This document shows positions 11,301 through 21,484 of a stretch of 64,000 nucleotides of DNA, in pieces. Each line of letters opens with the position of its first letter. Positions within the stretch are counted from its first letter, which is position 1. The position numbers and the translations under genes were made by a program. Origin of the DNA: Haliotis asinina (Eukaryota > Mollusca > Gastropoda > Lepetellida > Haliotidae); NCBI RefSeq assembly GCF_037392515.1, contig NC_090280.1, positions 60,649,504-60,713,503 of the forward strand. Direction: 5' to 3'. The notes under the pieces were generated by a model. It saw only the letters and a list, made by a program, of their open reading frames with translations, was not told where the DNA came from and did not search any database.

Positions 11301-12109
11301 GAAGAAGTGTTTTCTCTATCATATGTACTGTCAGTGATGGGTAATTACAATGTAGATGATCATTTAATGAAGCTACATAACAATAACTGAAGCATTAAAA
11401 TCAATTTAATGACAGTAACTATAAGTAGATAATTTAACCCCTTCACCTTCATCGGCCCAGTGGCCGTGTGGTAGAGCGTCTGCCAATCCTGCTTTGGAAA
11501 ACCTTTGTTTTGTGACTTTAATCTTGAACGATATTTTTCAATAGATTTCAAACTCTCATGCATCATTTGAATGTTGATGTTCATATAAAGTTAGGAAAAA
11601 TGAACCCTGGGTTGCGGTCTAACGAAAAGTAAAACCTGTCCCTCCAAAACAAAAAGCTCAAATGCAGTTATTTTGGGAAAACAAGAGATGACCTAGTATG
11701 TAGTGAGAAGCACACTTTAGGTTTATATTGTATTATATTGTATTAGAACTGGTCTTGAGTGACCTGTGCGGCAAACAGGAACAGGTGGTAAATCTCACTG
11801 ACTTAGCTGAAACAAGCAATCATGTCGCAGTTGTGAAGATTAATGTTCATGATGTTTGTCTTTGGATTGTCTGTTCTAGACTTATAGATATTGTTTCTTA
11901 TTACAGATGTACCTAAAATTGCTGAAACGATATCAAATGCAAATACTCAATTAATTTAATTTGGACTTTCTCTGTAATTATCCACTCAAGTTGACCTGTG
12001 TGTTTGGTTCCAGGGTGAGCTGGAAGGTAGACTGGACCAAGTGGACAAGGAACTAGGATCGGTCAGAATGTCACTCAAACGGTTCCAAGTTCTCAAGTCA
12101 ACCATCTGA
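2313..12109 (+). CDS. MPHOSPH9: MPHOSPH9-like centrosomal coiled-coil protein (3' ten exons)
   Basis: Ten exons join in one open frame of 438 codons plus TGA: 2313-2366, 3430-3477, 4938-5002, 5658-5741, 6620-6745, 7550-8112, 9031-9161, 9753-9839, 10733-10795 and 12014-12109. Every junction has AG/GT sites and phases match throughout. The first four exons are charged, Leu-rich coiled coil. Exon 7550-8112 is a Ser/Pro/Lys-rich disordered region. The last three exons form a second coiled coil ending LGSVRMSLKRFQVLKSTI. That ending, and the ERLxAVDKLERHYDELQAEK stretch, match my memory of the conserved C-terminus of vertebrate MPHOSPH9. In vertebrates that protein sits at the distal end of the mother centriole, brings in the CP110-CEP97 cap and restrains ciliogenesis until TTBK2 marks it for removal. 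The 5' exons lie left of the window. The name rests on remembered similarity; another centrosomal coiled-coil protein is possible. Confidence 0.65.
3005..3246 (+). mobile_element. Gastropod-type core SINE copy
   Basis: Shows the family hallmarks in order: GACTAACGAGG, GACTTGGTTGACA, ACTGGATTGTCTG, TTATTTACAGA, then the GGAATATTGCTGAGAGCG tail and AAACTAAACT. Lies in an intron of the MPHOSPH9-like gene. Confidence 0.8.
3430..3477 (+). CDS. MPHOSPH9: MPHOSPH9-like exon (coiled coil)
   Basis: TTTCAG acceptor and GTAAGA donor. It encodes LLDKYDDLEREHDILR, phase 0 to 0, continuing the heptad pattern. Confidence 0.65.
4938..5002 (+). CDS. MPHOSPH9: MPHOSPH9-like exon (coiled coil)
   Basis: TTTCAG acceptor and GTAAGT donor. 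It encodes GRLGDSDRKLQLSRQEVAER plus DK across the junction, ending in phase 2. Confidence 0.65.
5415..5606 (+). mobile_element. Core SINE copy, partial
   Basis: CAACCCATGCTT, GTAAGAGGCAATTAACAG and GACTTGGTGGGTG, followed by a degraded tail (GCTGGAATATTCGTGAGTG). The middle part is partly missing. Confidence 0.65.
5658..5741 (+). CDS. MPHOSPH9: MPHOSPH9-like exon (coiled coil)
   Basis: TTTCAG acceptor and GTAAGT donor. It encodes a coiled-coil segment containing KLELHNKQLARENENLKHKA, ending in phase 2. Confidence 0.65.
6620..6745 (+). CDS. MPHOSPH9: MPHOSPH9-like exon (linker)
   Basis: TTCACAG acceptor and GTACTT donor, phase 2 to 2. It encodes a polar Ser/Tyr/Pro-rich linker (MASAKTSYEDSYGYTKSHRS and onward) without coiled-coil character. 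Confidence 0.6.
7550..8112 (+). CDS. MPHOSPH9: MPHOSPH9-like large exon (disordered Ser/Lys-rich)
   Basis: 563 bp with CAACAG acceptor and GTACGT donor, entering in phase 2 and leaving in phase 1. An acidic Ser-rich start (SSPESDVDSDSG) is followed by a short helix (LLKAERELRRLQ) and then about 120 residues rich in Ser, Lys, Pro and Asn. This composition is typical of a phospho-regulated disordered linker. No catalytic domain is seen. Confidence 0.7.
8250..8521 (+). mobile_element. Core SINE copy
   Basis: Contains CAACCCATGCTTG, GTAAGAGGCGACTAACAGG, GACTTGGTTGACACATGTCA, ACTGGATTGTCTG, and the tail GGAATATTGCTAAATGCGGC with AAACTCACTCA. A short internal duplication of the GCTTG...GGCG segment is visible near 8295-8335. 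Confidence 0.85.
8531..8812 (+). mobile_element. Full-length SINE with tRNA-like head and core
   Basis: Begins with a tRNA-like head (A-box-like GTAGCCTAATGGTTAAAGC, then AGTCGGGTGTG) that runs directly into the core sequence (AACCCATGCTTGTCGTAAGAG, TTGACACATGTCC, TTATTTACACACC) and a tail GGAATATTGTCGGGTG. It shows that head and core belong to one element. Confidence 0.8.
9031..9161 (+). CDS. MPHOSPH9: MPHOSPH9-like exon
   Basis: CAAGCAG acceptor. Two in-frame donors are possible: after 9158 (GTGGTA) or after 9161 (GTAGGG). Both keep the frame with the next exon; the second looks stronger. It encodes about 43 residues including RPQWEDIDTSMARPAKSQAS. Confidence 0.6.
9635..9668. repeat. (ACTC)n microsatellite
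   Basis: About eight ACTC units; resembles the 3' end of the SINE tails but has no SINE body next to it. Confidence 0.9.
9753..9839 (+). CDS. MPHOSPH9: MPHOSPH9-like exon (C-terminal coiled coil)
   Basis: TTTCAG acceptor and GTACTG donor, phase 0 to 0, 29 residues: TREERLRERLQAVDKLERHY and onward. This is the segment most like vertebrate MPHOSPH9 as I remember it. Confidence 0.7.
9901..10064 (+). mobile_element. tRNA-headed short SINE
   Basis: A-box-like GGGGTAGCCTAGTGGTTAAA, degraded B box, CACATGGGTACAATGTG, then the tail GCTGGAATATTGCTAAAAGT and AAATTAAACTCACT. Confidence 0.8.
10733..10795 (+). CDS. MPHOSPH9: MPHOSPH9-like exon (C-terminal coiled coil)
   Basis: TTTTCAG acceptor and GTATGT donor, phase 0 to 0, 21 residues beginning LESALIKIPIHGRNRKM. 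Confidence 0.7.
10957..11114 (+). mobile_element. tRNA-headed short SINE
   Basis: GGGGCGGTGGTGTACCCTAG head, GGTTCGATTCCCCA B box, then a degraded tail ending GTGTTAAACTAAACT. Confidence 0.85.
11166..11328. mobile_element. Foldback MITE-like element
   Basis: The two ends are inverted copies of each other over about 65 bp (GTATATGTATAGGTGAAAAC... against the complement of ...GTTTTCTCTATCATATGTAC). The centre is a strong hairpin: GGAAATCCC GA GGGGC AGA GCCCC AA GGGATTTCC. No coding capacity. It sits in the last intron of the MPHOSPH9-like gene. Confidence 0.8.
11755..11932 (+). mobile_element. Old core SINE copy
   Basis: Diverged copy: CTGACTTAGCTGAAACA, GTTTGTCTTTGGATTGTCTG and AAATTGCTGAAACG keep the order of the core family. 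Confidence 0.5.
12014..12109 (+). CDS. MPHOSPH9: MPHOSPH9-like terminal exon
   Basis: TTCCAG acceptor. It encodes 31 residues beginning GELEGRLDQVDKELGSVRMS and ending VLKSTI followed by TGA. A candidate AATAAA polyadenylation signal lies 65 bp after the stop. Confidence 0.7.
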   Translation, partial: GELEGRLDQVDKELGSVRMSLKRFQVLKSTI

Positions 12110-12173
12110 TGCTTGCCTCACAACTCACTATGTCTTCCCATGTGATACATTCCTTTCAACTAGTTTACAGAGA

Positions 12174-12179
12174 AATAAA
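12174..12179 (+). terminator. Candidate polyadenylation signal (MPHOSPH9-like gene)
   Basis: AATAAA, 65 bp downstream of the TGA. A longer 3' UTR cannot be excluded. Confidence 0.45.
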
Positions 12180-12447
12180 TGTGCTAGTTTCTCTATGATA
12201 ACAATGGAGATATTTAAAATATTAATCTAATTGTAGACCCTATATTAGCAAGTTTGAAATTCAGGTTACAAGAGGTATGTGTGGTCAAGTTGATCCCCTT
12301 AAATGTCTGTGATGGTAAAATGTTGAAAAGCAATGTTAGTACTTTCTTCCTGTTTGATTTCAAGACTGACTGAGTGAGTGAATGGTGTTTTAAGCTGCAT
12401 CAGCAAGTTTGCAGCTGTTAATGGCTCTTTCAATAATAGTTTATTGA

Positions 12448-12712
12448 CCCATGAAGATCTGGGTTACAAGTAATCTGCAGTAACCATGCTTGTTGTAAGA
12501 AGCGACAAATGAGATCAGGTGGTCCGACTTGTTGACGTGTTTGACATTTGTCATTGTATCCCATTTGTGCAGATCAATGCTCCTGTTGTTGATCAGGTGA
12601 TTGTCTGGTCCAGAGTTGATTATTTACATCTGTGCCATATATTTGGAATATTGCTTAGTGGAGCGGAAAAATAAACTCACTCACTCACTCACTCACTCAC
12701 CCACTCACTCCC
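12448..12712 (+). mobile_element. Core SINE copy with ACTC tail
   Basis: GACCCATGAAGATCTGGGTT, CCATGCTTGTTGTAAGAAGC, TTGATCAGGTGATTGTCTGG, TTATTTACATC, GGAATATTGCTTAGTG and an (ACTC)n tail. Confidence 0.85.
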
Positions 12713-14707
12713 TTAATTTATTGTTAATTATCCCTATGTATTGAGTGTCTAGAACTTTCTGCTGAACTTTGCATCTAATGTGAATCAAAGATGGAGAAAA
12801 TCCATGATCAGATTATACTCTTCAAGTAGTAATATTTATTATGCATATCATGACAAAGTTTGTATATTTTATACTATCATGATTCAATAATACCATGTAG
12901 CTGTGGTTTTCAGTATCTCTCATCCATAATTCACAAACGTCAGTCTTTCTGTATGTCTTTAGACAAAGTTTCAGGTTAGCAGCTTCTTTTTTACCTGACT
13001 GCGACATTTCGATACAGATTCTTTTACCGTTGTCAAGCAGGAATGTAACATGAAGTGAGGACAAAGTATATATCCTTAGTGGGGCATAAGTATATATCCT
13101 TAGTGGGGCATAGAAATAATTATTGAATTCATATAGGGGTACAGTTCAATTCACTGAATGAATCATAACAGCCCAAGTGATGTACCATATAATTTGCACT
13201 GTAGGATTTTGACAGTTTTGTACTTTTGTGTCTCAGTTTGGCAACAAATCATCAGCAAGATCAAATGTATTTATTTTCACGACCTTACTTCTATTATTAT
13301 TCTTATCCTAGTACCTTTACTTAATTTCATTGGGACTTTTACAAAGGATTTCAGATTACATAATTGTGTACTACCTTGGGTGCTGATGATGGCTGCCTTG
13401 ATGTTTTTCCAATACCGGTATAATTTCGGAATGGGATCCATCTTCTAAGTTCAACGAAAGACTGATATTTGAGAAACATGATATGAGGTTACAGGTAGCA
13501 TATTGTGCTGAAATGCTTTTATTGTATTGAAGTAAAATATCTTGCCATGAATCACTCTAGCATGTGTGTTATGAACAAATGTGTAGCAATAATCATAAAG
13601 TAGTATTATTTATTTTCATGAAAAAGTCAATAGTTCTTAGTAATGGGTGAGATGCTGGGTAATATTTGATAATATAATATTCACAAATATTAGGGGATAT
13701 TTCATACTGCAAGCATTCCACTAGCCAATTCCAACACATAAAGATAAAGTAACATACACCTATACAGATGAAATATTTGCAAAGGAATGAAATAGATATT
13801 TCCCTTTATTTCTTGTCTTCATCTGTTTCCTCTTTCACTTCATTATTTGCATTTTATCTTGTAAATCCAATATCCTCTGTTTTTAAATTGTATATATAGT
13901 TGTCAGTTTCACAGCAAATAATATATGATGGTACAGTATATAGGGTACACCTTCCATGCACAATTATAGGGCAGAATCTGAAGGTTCAAATATGTTGTAA
14001 TTCACTAAAACATTATTCTACTTTCCTAACAAGTAATCAGATGTAGGTCTGACACTGAAGTGGTCATCTTTTCGCCAGACTGTGCACTCGGTTATATTTG
14101 TATGATTTTTAGAATATTCTTTTTAAAACAAATTTGAATTTTAAACATTGAGAAAACTTACAGCAACATGTGAATAATAACTGCCACTACCTGTTCAAGT
14201 TAATCAAAAATATATATGCTTTGATAGTGGATAAACTGTTACTCAAATATTGATCAAATTTCAGTGTATTTAATGATGTCATTTAACAGTGCCATGCTAA
14301 ATATCGTACTGTATTGGCATGTGTTTTTGTATTCTGTATCTGTTTACATACATTGTTGATGCTGAACTCATTAAATCTTGTAAGGTCTTATACTGAAATC
14401 TTGTCAGGTCTGGATTTCTCTAAACAAACTTAAGTTTTTACTCAAATTTCAAAGTGAATTCGACTATTTGAAACAACTGAATTTTTAACTCAACTGCATT
14501 TTAAAATAAAGAAAGGTCCAAACAACCTAAGTAATCTATCCTCTAAACTCAAACTGTCTACTATGTAAGGTGTGATATCGATTTCAGTTCATTCTGGGAA
14601 ATGCCTGTTTATCAAGTCAGAACTCAGACTCAAGTTTGTTTTGAGAAATTGGGGCTGTTAATTTGTAAACTTAGAATTACCATTTTTATGAAAAGAAGGA
14701 CATTACT

Positions 14708-14829
14708 CAGGCAGAAGACCTGGTTTTGATTCCCCACATGGGTACAATGTGTGAAACCCTTTTCTAGTGTCCCCTGCCATTGTATTACTAGAATAATACT
14801 AAATGTGACTTGAATCTAAACTCACTCAT
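14708..14829 (+). mobile_element. tRNA-headed short SINE, 5'-truncated
   Basis: Starts near the B box (TGGTTTTGATTCCCCACATG), then GGTACAATGTGTGAAACCC and a degraded tail ending CTAAACTCACTCA. Confidence 0.7.
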
Positions 14830-14939
14830 CTGGACGCTTACTGATCCTTGCGTCTTATTCCAAGCAATCTAAGAAACTGGTAAAGTAATTGGTGCATTTT
14901 AACATGAGAGTTGTATGTCTTGTCCTTGGTAAGGTATTT

Positions 14940-15092
14940 ACCTCTCTGTCATCTGTTCCTAATGGCACAGATCGATGCTCATGCTTTTGATCACTGGATT
15001 ATCTGGTCCAGACTCGATTATTTACAAACCGCTGCTATATAGCTGGAATATATGCTGACTGCTGCGTAACACTAAGCTCACTCACTCACTGT
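14940..15092 (+). mobile_element. Core SINE copy, 3' half
   Basis: GATCGATGCTCATGCTTTTG, ATCACTGGATTATCTGGTCC, GATTATTTACAAACCGCTGC, GCTGGAATATATGCTGACTG, CTCACTCACT tail. Confidence 0.8.
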
Positions 15093-15239
15093 GGTAGCAT
15101 GTTTAACAGCCTGCAGTCACTGTGGCTAGAAATTGTAAGTTATGTCCTATGTTCCCTAGTCTGGTTTGTGTATCTATCCTGTTTTTATTTATGTTTTGTA
15201 CATGTATGGACCTTTTCATCAACACAACACTTTGATCAT

Positions 15240-15412
15240 AAAAACTGATCGGACAACCAGGCTGGTTGAAAAATTTCCCTCCCCAACCATGGACATTCCA
15301 GGTGCATCGATCAACACTCATGCTGTTTTTCTCGGGATTGTGGGATCCAGACGTGATTATTTACAGACCTCTGTAATATAGCTGGATTATAGCGAGTGTG
15401 GTGTTCAACAAC
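15240..15412 (+). mobile_element. Core SINE copy, diverged
   Basis: GGCTGGTTGAAAAATT, GCATCGATCAACACTCATGC, GATTATTTACAGACCTCTGT and GCTGGATTATAGCGAGTGTG keep the order of the family. Confidence 0.65.
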
Positions 15413-18400
15413 AAATAACAATATTTCTCTCTTGAATGGTTGGGGAGTTGAGTAGTCTCAACCCTGGTGTTTAACAGTGTTGTGTTGAAGAGGAGGTTCT
15501 GTGGATTGTCAGTCATGAATGGCTTGACTCCTCTCAGTCTGTGATATCATCTGTTGTTATGTATATATTGTCTGATTTTTGTTTGTTAGTTTATCATGAA
15601 TATTTGTTTTCCAAGACTAGCGTCATTAGCTGATTGGTGGAGACTTGGAATGTGTCGTCATGGTGCTGTGTCACCATGGTTGCCTGTCACTCCTGTCTGC
15701 TGTAAAGTACCAACAGATTGCAGAGGCTATTCAAAATTTTATTCAACTCTGATCAAAATGTTTCAGATAATGTGATCAAAATGTTTCAGATAATGTGTAT
15801 GACATTCAGTTTTCTGTTTTAACCCATTCTTGAAGCAGGGCATTATATCAAATTGAAAATGGCATCATTTATAGACTAATCTAATCTAATAAATAATGCA
15901 TATTTAATGATCAATGCTGAATGAATGCGATTAGTCAACAGCGTAATACATAATACTCTTAACATAATGTCTTTGATGATGATTTAAAGGAATATCTTGT
16001 TTTTGTCAATATGGTTGGTTGAAATTGTTGATAATATGAAATATCGAAAGGAAAATTATTAATGATTATCAATATGAAAATTGTGCCCTCGATAAGATCA
16101 TACATAAATTTTTGTGATAAAATACATGTATGTTTTGCTTACACAATCCACAAAGTTAGAAATTTAATCATGGGCTGCTGCAGAATTTTGTTCAGGTCAC
16201 GCTTTTGTTAGTATTTCATCCATACACAAGTCAACAGTGATGTGAAATATACTCATTTCATTGAGATTTATTTAGCAGTTTTGCTCAAAATGACTTTTCT
16301 GATATTTAGTGCTAATTGATCAATATATTTAATCAAGGATTATAACAATCTATCATCTATATCAATAGCTAGCCCTGCCTGTTCTTTAGGTTCTGGAACT
16401 AAACTGAAGTTATGTTCTTTTTAAATCGTTTGGTTTCATGTGAGTTCCACTTAAATTCAGACATTTTGATTTCAACAACAAATTTTACTTACTCAATGTT
16501 GATTGTGCCATGTCTGTCACAAACAACCGAGTGTATAAAAACATTCACATCAGTATAATGGTGCAGTCTTTTTTATTCACATTTGGAACTTGACACTTAA
16601 CCTCATTTTTGACAAAGAGAAATCAGATATGCTGTGTCAATGCTTCAATTGTTTCAACTGAGAATTTGGAAGCCTCAACACGTAATAACTGTTGAAAAGT
16701 AACTAACATGACCAATGTAGGGGCTGACAAATCTTCAAATTAAGAAGCATCGTAGTATAAGAACTGTGACTTGTTCAGATAAGCCCCATTTTAAGGTTTG
16801 TTTTTTTGTTTTAGATAAGGCGGCTGTCATCCACATATGATTAATTGTATCTTTTGACCCTTTGCTTAAAAGTATTCTGAACAACTCATTTAAGGATAGC
16901 ATATAGATTGAGATATTTTTAACTTGAAAAGGATCTCCCAAGTTGTCATGATCCCTAACTTTATTTGTTCAGTAAATGCTAATTAATAGAAAAACTTAAC
17001 TGAAAAGCTGTTAGTGAGCATTACCCTGGTAGCATTAGGGAAACATGGCGGTGATTATTTCTGATTTTGGACTCAGTTGTGAGGGTTTGTTAACATATTT
17101 ATTACTTTGGACCAAAGACACATTCACTCATTTAGTCATTATATATTGTAGATTTAGGTTTTATATGGTAGTTTGTTATATGCGAGTAGCTAGGTAGGAC
17201 CTGTTGACAAAGACTGAGAAGGATCCTAGTTGTAGTTACCTAGCCTGAGCATTCCTTGTCTAGGTTTGTCCAGTACCCATGTACCTATAGGAGAAGTAGC
17301 CATTTTATAGTAGAAGTCTGTAGATGTGTTTTGTCATTTCAATATTTCTTATCCATGATAATTCAGGTAAACTTCACTCATAGTATTTTGTAGTTTTCTT
17401 TGTTGTCAAGACTGTCAGAATAATCAACTCATTAATTACCTCCCTTTATTTTAGAATTTACTGGCTATCTCCCATTAATTAAGATTTCATTAGGTACCTC
17501 TGTTCACAGTAGATTTGAAACTCATTTGTTTTTTTATCTGTTTGTAATCTGTCAGGAACAGTAGCATCGGCTTTGATGCTTTTTGATGATTACACCTTTG
17601 TTTTTTAACATTACCAGTATTAATGCAAGTATTCAGTATTAATTGTCAAGCACGGCAGTGCTAGGATAGCTGCAGCCCCCATTGACATTGTGTTAATTAT
17701 TTCTAGCCTACACGTAGAGATAATTGCACGCTAATTCATATCATGTGCTTTGCTGTAATAGTTTGATCACTGGTTCATGACCTTGTGATATTACATAGGG
17801 TTTCCTCACATCCTCTACTCAAACCGGTTGAAACTGGAGCCCTTATTTGCTTTTGCGAGATCAAAGTTCGTATATCAGCCCATGGGTTCGTAATTTCAAA
17901 TATTTATCTTGACCCAAAGCTCATTTTAGGGCCCTGTCCCTTTGAATGCTTTGTGAAGCAAGGCCTTTGGCCCTTTTCATTCTGTAATTCTAGAGGCATG
18001 ACTGTCCCATTCTGTCTGAAAACCATCTTAGATGTAGTACATAAACCATGGGCAGACATATTTATGTGGGTAGGTCTGCCTTGTATTTTAGTGCCATCTT
18101 ACAGACTTGTATATTTGTGGAAATTCCCACGTTACATGTGATTGGACCGAGGCTTTGCTGCATTTTAAACTCTCTGTGATTATAGGCCTTAAACTCAGCT
18201 TTAAGTCCAAGAAATAGTTCTCTTTTTAGAATGTGTTTATCTGCAGATAAAAAATGCCAGAATTCAGATGGCGTCAGAATACTGCTGAATTTTGAAGGCT
18301 GAAGTAATGCAGTTATTGGAGTGTGGTTACTTTGGTGGAACCCTGAGCTCTAATAGGATGACGACATTCCTTCATAAAATCAGAACCCATGATCACAAGT

Positions 18401-18634
18401 TCCAGGAGTGGTTAAGGGAAGCAACTCTTCACAGTAATTGCCACCCTGTAGCCATTTGACCGCATGTTCCCTCTGTAATAAGAACAGCGTGAGTATGGGT
18501 TAGCCATGTGCGGTATTCAGGCTTGGTTTATGAATAGGTACCTGTGCTTGATTGGAAAAGAAATGACTTTGTAAAATAACAGAATAAACAGTACTTCTCC
18601 AATATCCAATTTGTTGGGTATCTTTTGCTTCTTA

Positions 18635-19913
18635 CGAGGGAATATCAAAAAGTTTTGAGCCTCGCCCTGAAAAAGCAAGATTTTGGAATTCATACTACTT
18701 TATTTTTCAACATAGTCCCCTTCCAACTTCACACACTTCTCCCATCTGGTTTGCAAATTGCTTATTCCTGATCTGAAGAACTCCACATCTTGTTCCCCTT
18801 AAAAACCCTCCACAGCAGCGATAAGCTCATCATCATCCTGAAATTTCTGACCCCGGGTGTGTTTTTTTTTTCAGTCGAGGAAAGAGGTGGAGGTCGCTAG
18901 GGGCTAGGTCTGGTGAATAGGGAGGGTGAGGTAAAATTTTGTACCCGCACTCGCGTGCAGTTTCAATTGCAGCTCGACTGATGTGGACTGGCGCATTGTA
19001 CTGGTGAAGAAGAATCCCTCGCTGGATCTTTCTTCGCCGCTTCTCTTTAATGGACTGGCATACCTGCTTCAGAAGGTTAGCATTGTACTCTCCATTCATT
19101 GTCGTACCATGAGGCAAGTAGTCGATGTGGACTAACACCTTTACTGTCCCAAAAAATAGTTGCCATAACCTTCTTTGGGGACCTGGTCGATTTGAACTTC
19201 TTTGTCCTCGGAGAGGTGACATGTTTCCATTCCACTGACTCTTGCTTGCACTCAGGGTCATAATGATGGAGCGAGGTTTCACCACAGGTTACACTTCTAA
19301 AGTCTAAAATCTTCTGGGTTGGCATAGTAACGAGTCAGCATCGCACCACTGATGTTGACCCGAGAAAGCTTCATGTCATCAGAAAGCATTCTTGGGACCC
19401 ATCTTGCACATACCTTGGATATATGGAGATTCTCATTGAGTATGCTGTGAATGGATCCATATGAGAGCCCGGTTGCATCTTCTAACTCGTGCAGGGTGAT
19501 ACGACGATTTCCCGTCACTAGTTGATGCACAGTGTCAATGTTTGCTTGGGTGGTGCTGGTTGAGGGTCGTCCTGGACGGGGGTCATCATCTAAGCTCTCT
19601 CTTCCTCGCTGAAACTCTTTCACCCAACGTTTGATGGTTGCAGCAGAAGGGGAAGACTCCTTGTAAACGGCAGTGAGTTGCTCTTCAACCTGCTTCGTCC
19701 TGTTGCCCTCCAGGACAAGAAACTTTATTACTCCTCTATATTCAACATTGTCCATTTTTCATAGTCTCTACAAGGCACTGCCATTGAAGAGATGCATCCA
19801 GCTATGTGATCCTACCGGGAATATGTACCGGGAATAATATACGTTAGGTGCCCTGCCATGACTATTTGTCACGTATAAATATGCAAGGCTCAAAACCTTT
19901 TGATATCCCCTCG
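18635..19913 (-). mobile_element. mariner transposon (inactive)
   Basis: A 1279-bp element flanked by TA on both sides. Terminal inverted repeats of about 28 bp begin CGAGGGAATATCAAAAAG on the left; the right end is the complement of CGAGGGGATATCAAAAGG. The size and the TA target site are standard for mariner of the Tc1/mariner superfamily. Confidence 0.93.
18833..19755 (-). pseudogene. mariner transposase, frameshifted and catalytically dead
   Basis: The reading runs from MDNVEYRGVIKFLVLEGNRT at 19755 through a helix-turn-helix (VKEFQRGRESLDDDPRPGRP) to the DD34D catalytic region. It changes frame at about 19300-19312 and again at about 19130-19145. Of the catalytic triad, the first Asp is lost (TCGET where mariner has TGDET), the second is Tyr (HQYNAPVH where HQDNAPxH is expected), and the third is present (SPDLAPSDLHLF). 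Exactly 34 residues separate the second and third positions, as in mariner. Two frameshifts and two missing Asp residues make it non-functional. It is alone in the window and probably an old immobile copy. Confidence 0.9.
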
Positions 19914-19915
19914 TA

Positions 19916-21410
19916 ATGATAAGGGAGGAGGGTCGTCATGTCAAATGTCTACAGTCTGTGAAGTACATTTCTGCTGTCTGGAAATTGGTGTTTCTGGAAA
20001 AGCCACGGTGACGTAAAACCCATCTCATTCTCTTTAAGAATCAAGGCGCATGCGTGATTCAACAAAATGATTCTCATGTTAATAATTTGGCCAGGAGGCC
20101 TTGTTAACAGCAAATTACGATGCTTATCCTCTCCAATAGCAGGGAAAGTTGGGACACTTGTCGCATTTGCTTATCATGGTGCCCCTCATTGTGATAGGCT
20201 GGAAGCAGATGATCCAGTGATCAACAGGATGCGTATATTATAACGGCAAGAGGTGGTGATATGCCACTGACCCACAAACGTGTTGAACTTGACATATTCA
20301 CAGCGTGAATGTTAGTGTGAGGTCACTGAATTAAACCAAGGACGCCTAGATATGATTCATATTCTTGTGTCATATTATATTTTAAAGAAAAGCAGCTGCT
20401 GACTTCAGTAATTCAACAAAAGCCTTGTAATGCAAACATTTATTTCGCTGCGCCTTTTTACAGTATTTCAGAGATGGTTGTGGTTGAAAACCTTTTGTAT
20501 TCGGTTTCATGCATCCACTAGGGCTCCCTGGCCGAACTGCCGCAGAACTGAAATACACCAACAACGTGTGGTCAACAGCTGACAGTAATGGACAGGAAAG
20601 GATACCAATTTTATATATAAATAAAATATAAAAAAACACCCCAAAACAAGGAAAAGAGTATATAGATAGTTATGATCACACTTTCAAGTACCCTTGGGCT
20701 AAACCAAACATTACTTGAAAGCTCACCCTGTACAAATCTCCCTGAGTTAAATATCTCCCCGGTACAAATCTCTGGCAGTGATGAGTTCCCTGTCATCCCG
20801 GGGCGGTGGGGTACTCGAGTGGGTAAACCGTTCGCTCGTCACGTCAAAGATCCGAGTTCGATACTCCACGTGGTTACAATGTGAGAAGCCCATTTCTGGT
20901 ATTCCTCCGCCGTGATATTGCTGGGACATTGCTACAAGCGGCGTAAAACTAAACTCACTTAATCCTTGTCTTGACGTGTTCAGCAACGAGGTCGCCTGTA
21001 TAAAGAAATCCCCAGATAATTTCCCCTCAATAGCGAAATCCTTTGTACAGCTTTGCCCGCACTAATTCCCAGTACAGCGAGGTTTCCTGTTGAAACTTCC
21101 ACGAAGTATTATCTCTCGTTTTGTTTCATACTCCCCGAACCAGACTATTTCCCCTACTGCCTAGCCCTCCCTGCAATGCAAAAGCCATAAATGAAGCAGG
21201 TATAGATTTATACACGTTTTGAACGTCCAGATGGTCTCACTGGGCTCATTTCCAAGTCAAATGGGTTTATTTGTTACAACCAAAATTATATACAGAGACC
21301 AAATATAATCGAATCTCGCAACTCACTGCGTCTCCTTTACAGTTTTAATAGGTTTATTTGTTAATATCAGTAATACATATCCATGGAAACGAATAAGGGA
21401 AAGGAAAATG
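19916..21410. other. Intergenic; no gene recognised
   Basis: Lies between the mariner element and the 3' end of the vWA gene. Apart from one tRNA-headed SINE and a short SINE-like scrap near 20190-20225 (GATGATCCAGTGATCAAC) I see nothing with a clear function. Confidence 0.45.
20799..20960 (+). mobile_element. tRNA-headed short SINE
   Basis: GGGGCGGTGGGGTACTCGAG head, GAGTTCGATACTCCACG B box, GAAGCCCATTTCTGGTATTC, tail GCGGCGTAAAACTAAACTCA. Confidence 0.85.
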
Positions 21411-21414
21411 TTTC

Positions 21415-21420
21415 TTTATT
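21415..21420 (-). terminator. Candidate polyadenylation signal (vWA gene)
   Basis: AATAAA on the minus strand, 65 bp beyond the TAA at 21485. It fits if the last vWA exon is read through its strong internal donor site and used as the terminal exon. Confidence 0.4.
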
Positions 21421-21484
21421 CTTATACAGGTTTCTGAACAGGGTTTGTATAGCAACGTGGGTGAGATTCTGGAAATAAATAAAG

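Larger units (their letters stand above)
12715..18632. other. Intergenic; no gene recognised
   Basis: About 6 kb of AT-rich sequence downstream of the MPHOSPH9-like gene. It holds the SINE copies listed separately, a 25-bp duplication at 13063-13112 (tatatccttagtggggcata, twice) and a 24-bp duplication at 15752-15799 (gatcaaaatgtttcagataa, twice). Open frames of 96 codons (13158-13448) and 118 codons (17785-18141) show no recognisable domain or splice context. Confidence 0.5.

Noticed and set aside
13158-13448. 96-codon frame with a hydrophobic segment.
   Set aside because: No recognisable family or neighbouring exon; likely chance.
17785-18141. 118-codon plus-strand frame.
   Set aside because: No domain, no splice context and no coding bias that I can see; it lies in AT-rich intergenic sequence.
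18833-19913. Whether the mariner could be a domesticated host gene.
   Set aside because: Two frameshifts and intact terminal repeats with TA sites mark it as an ordinary decayed transposon.
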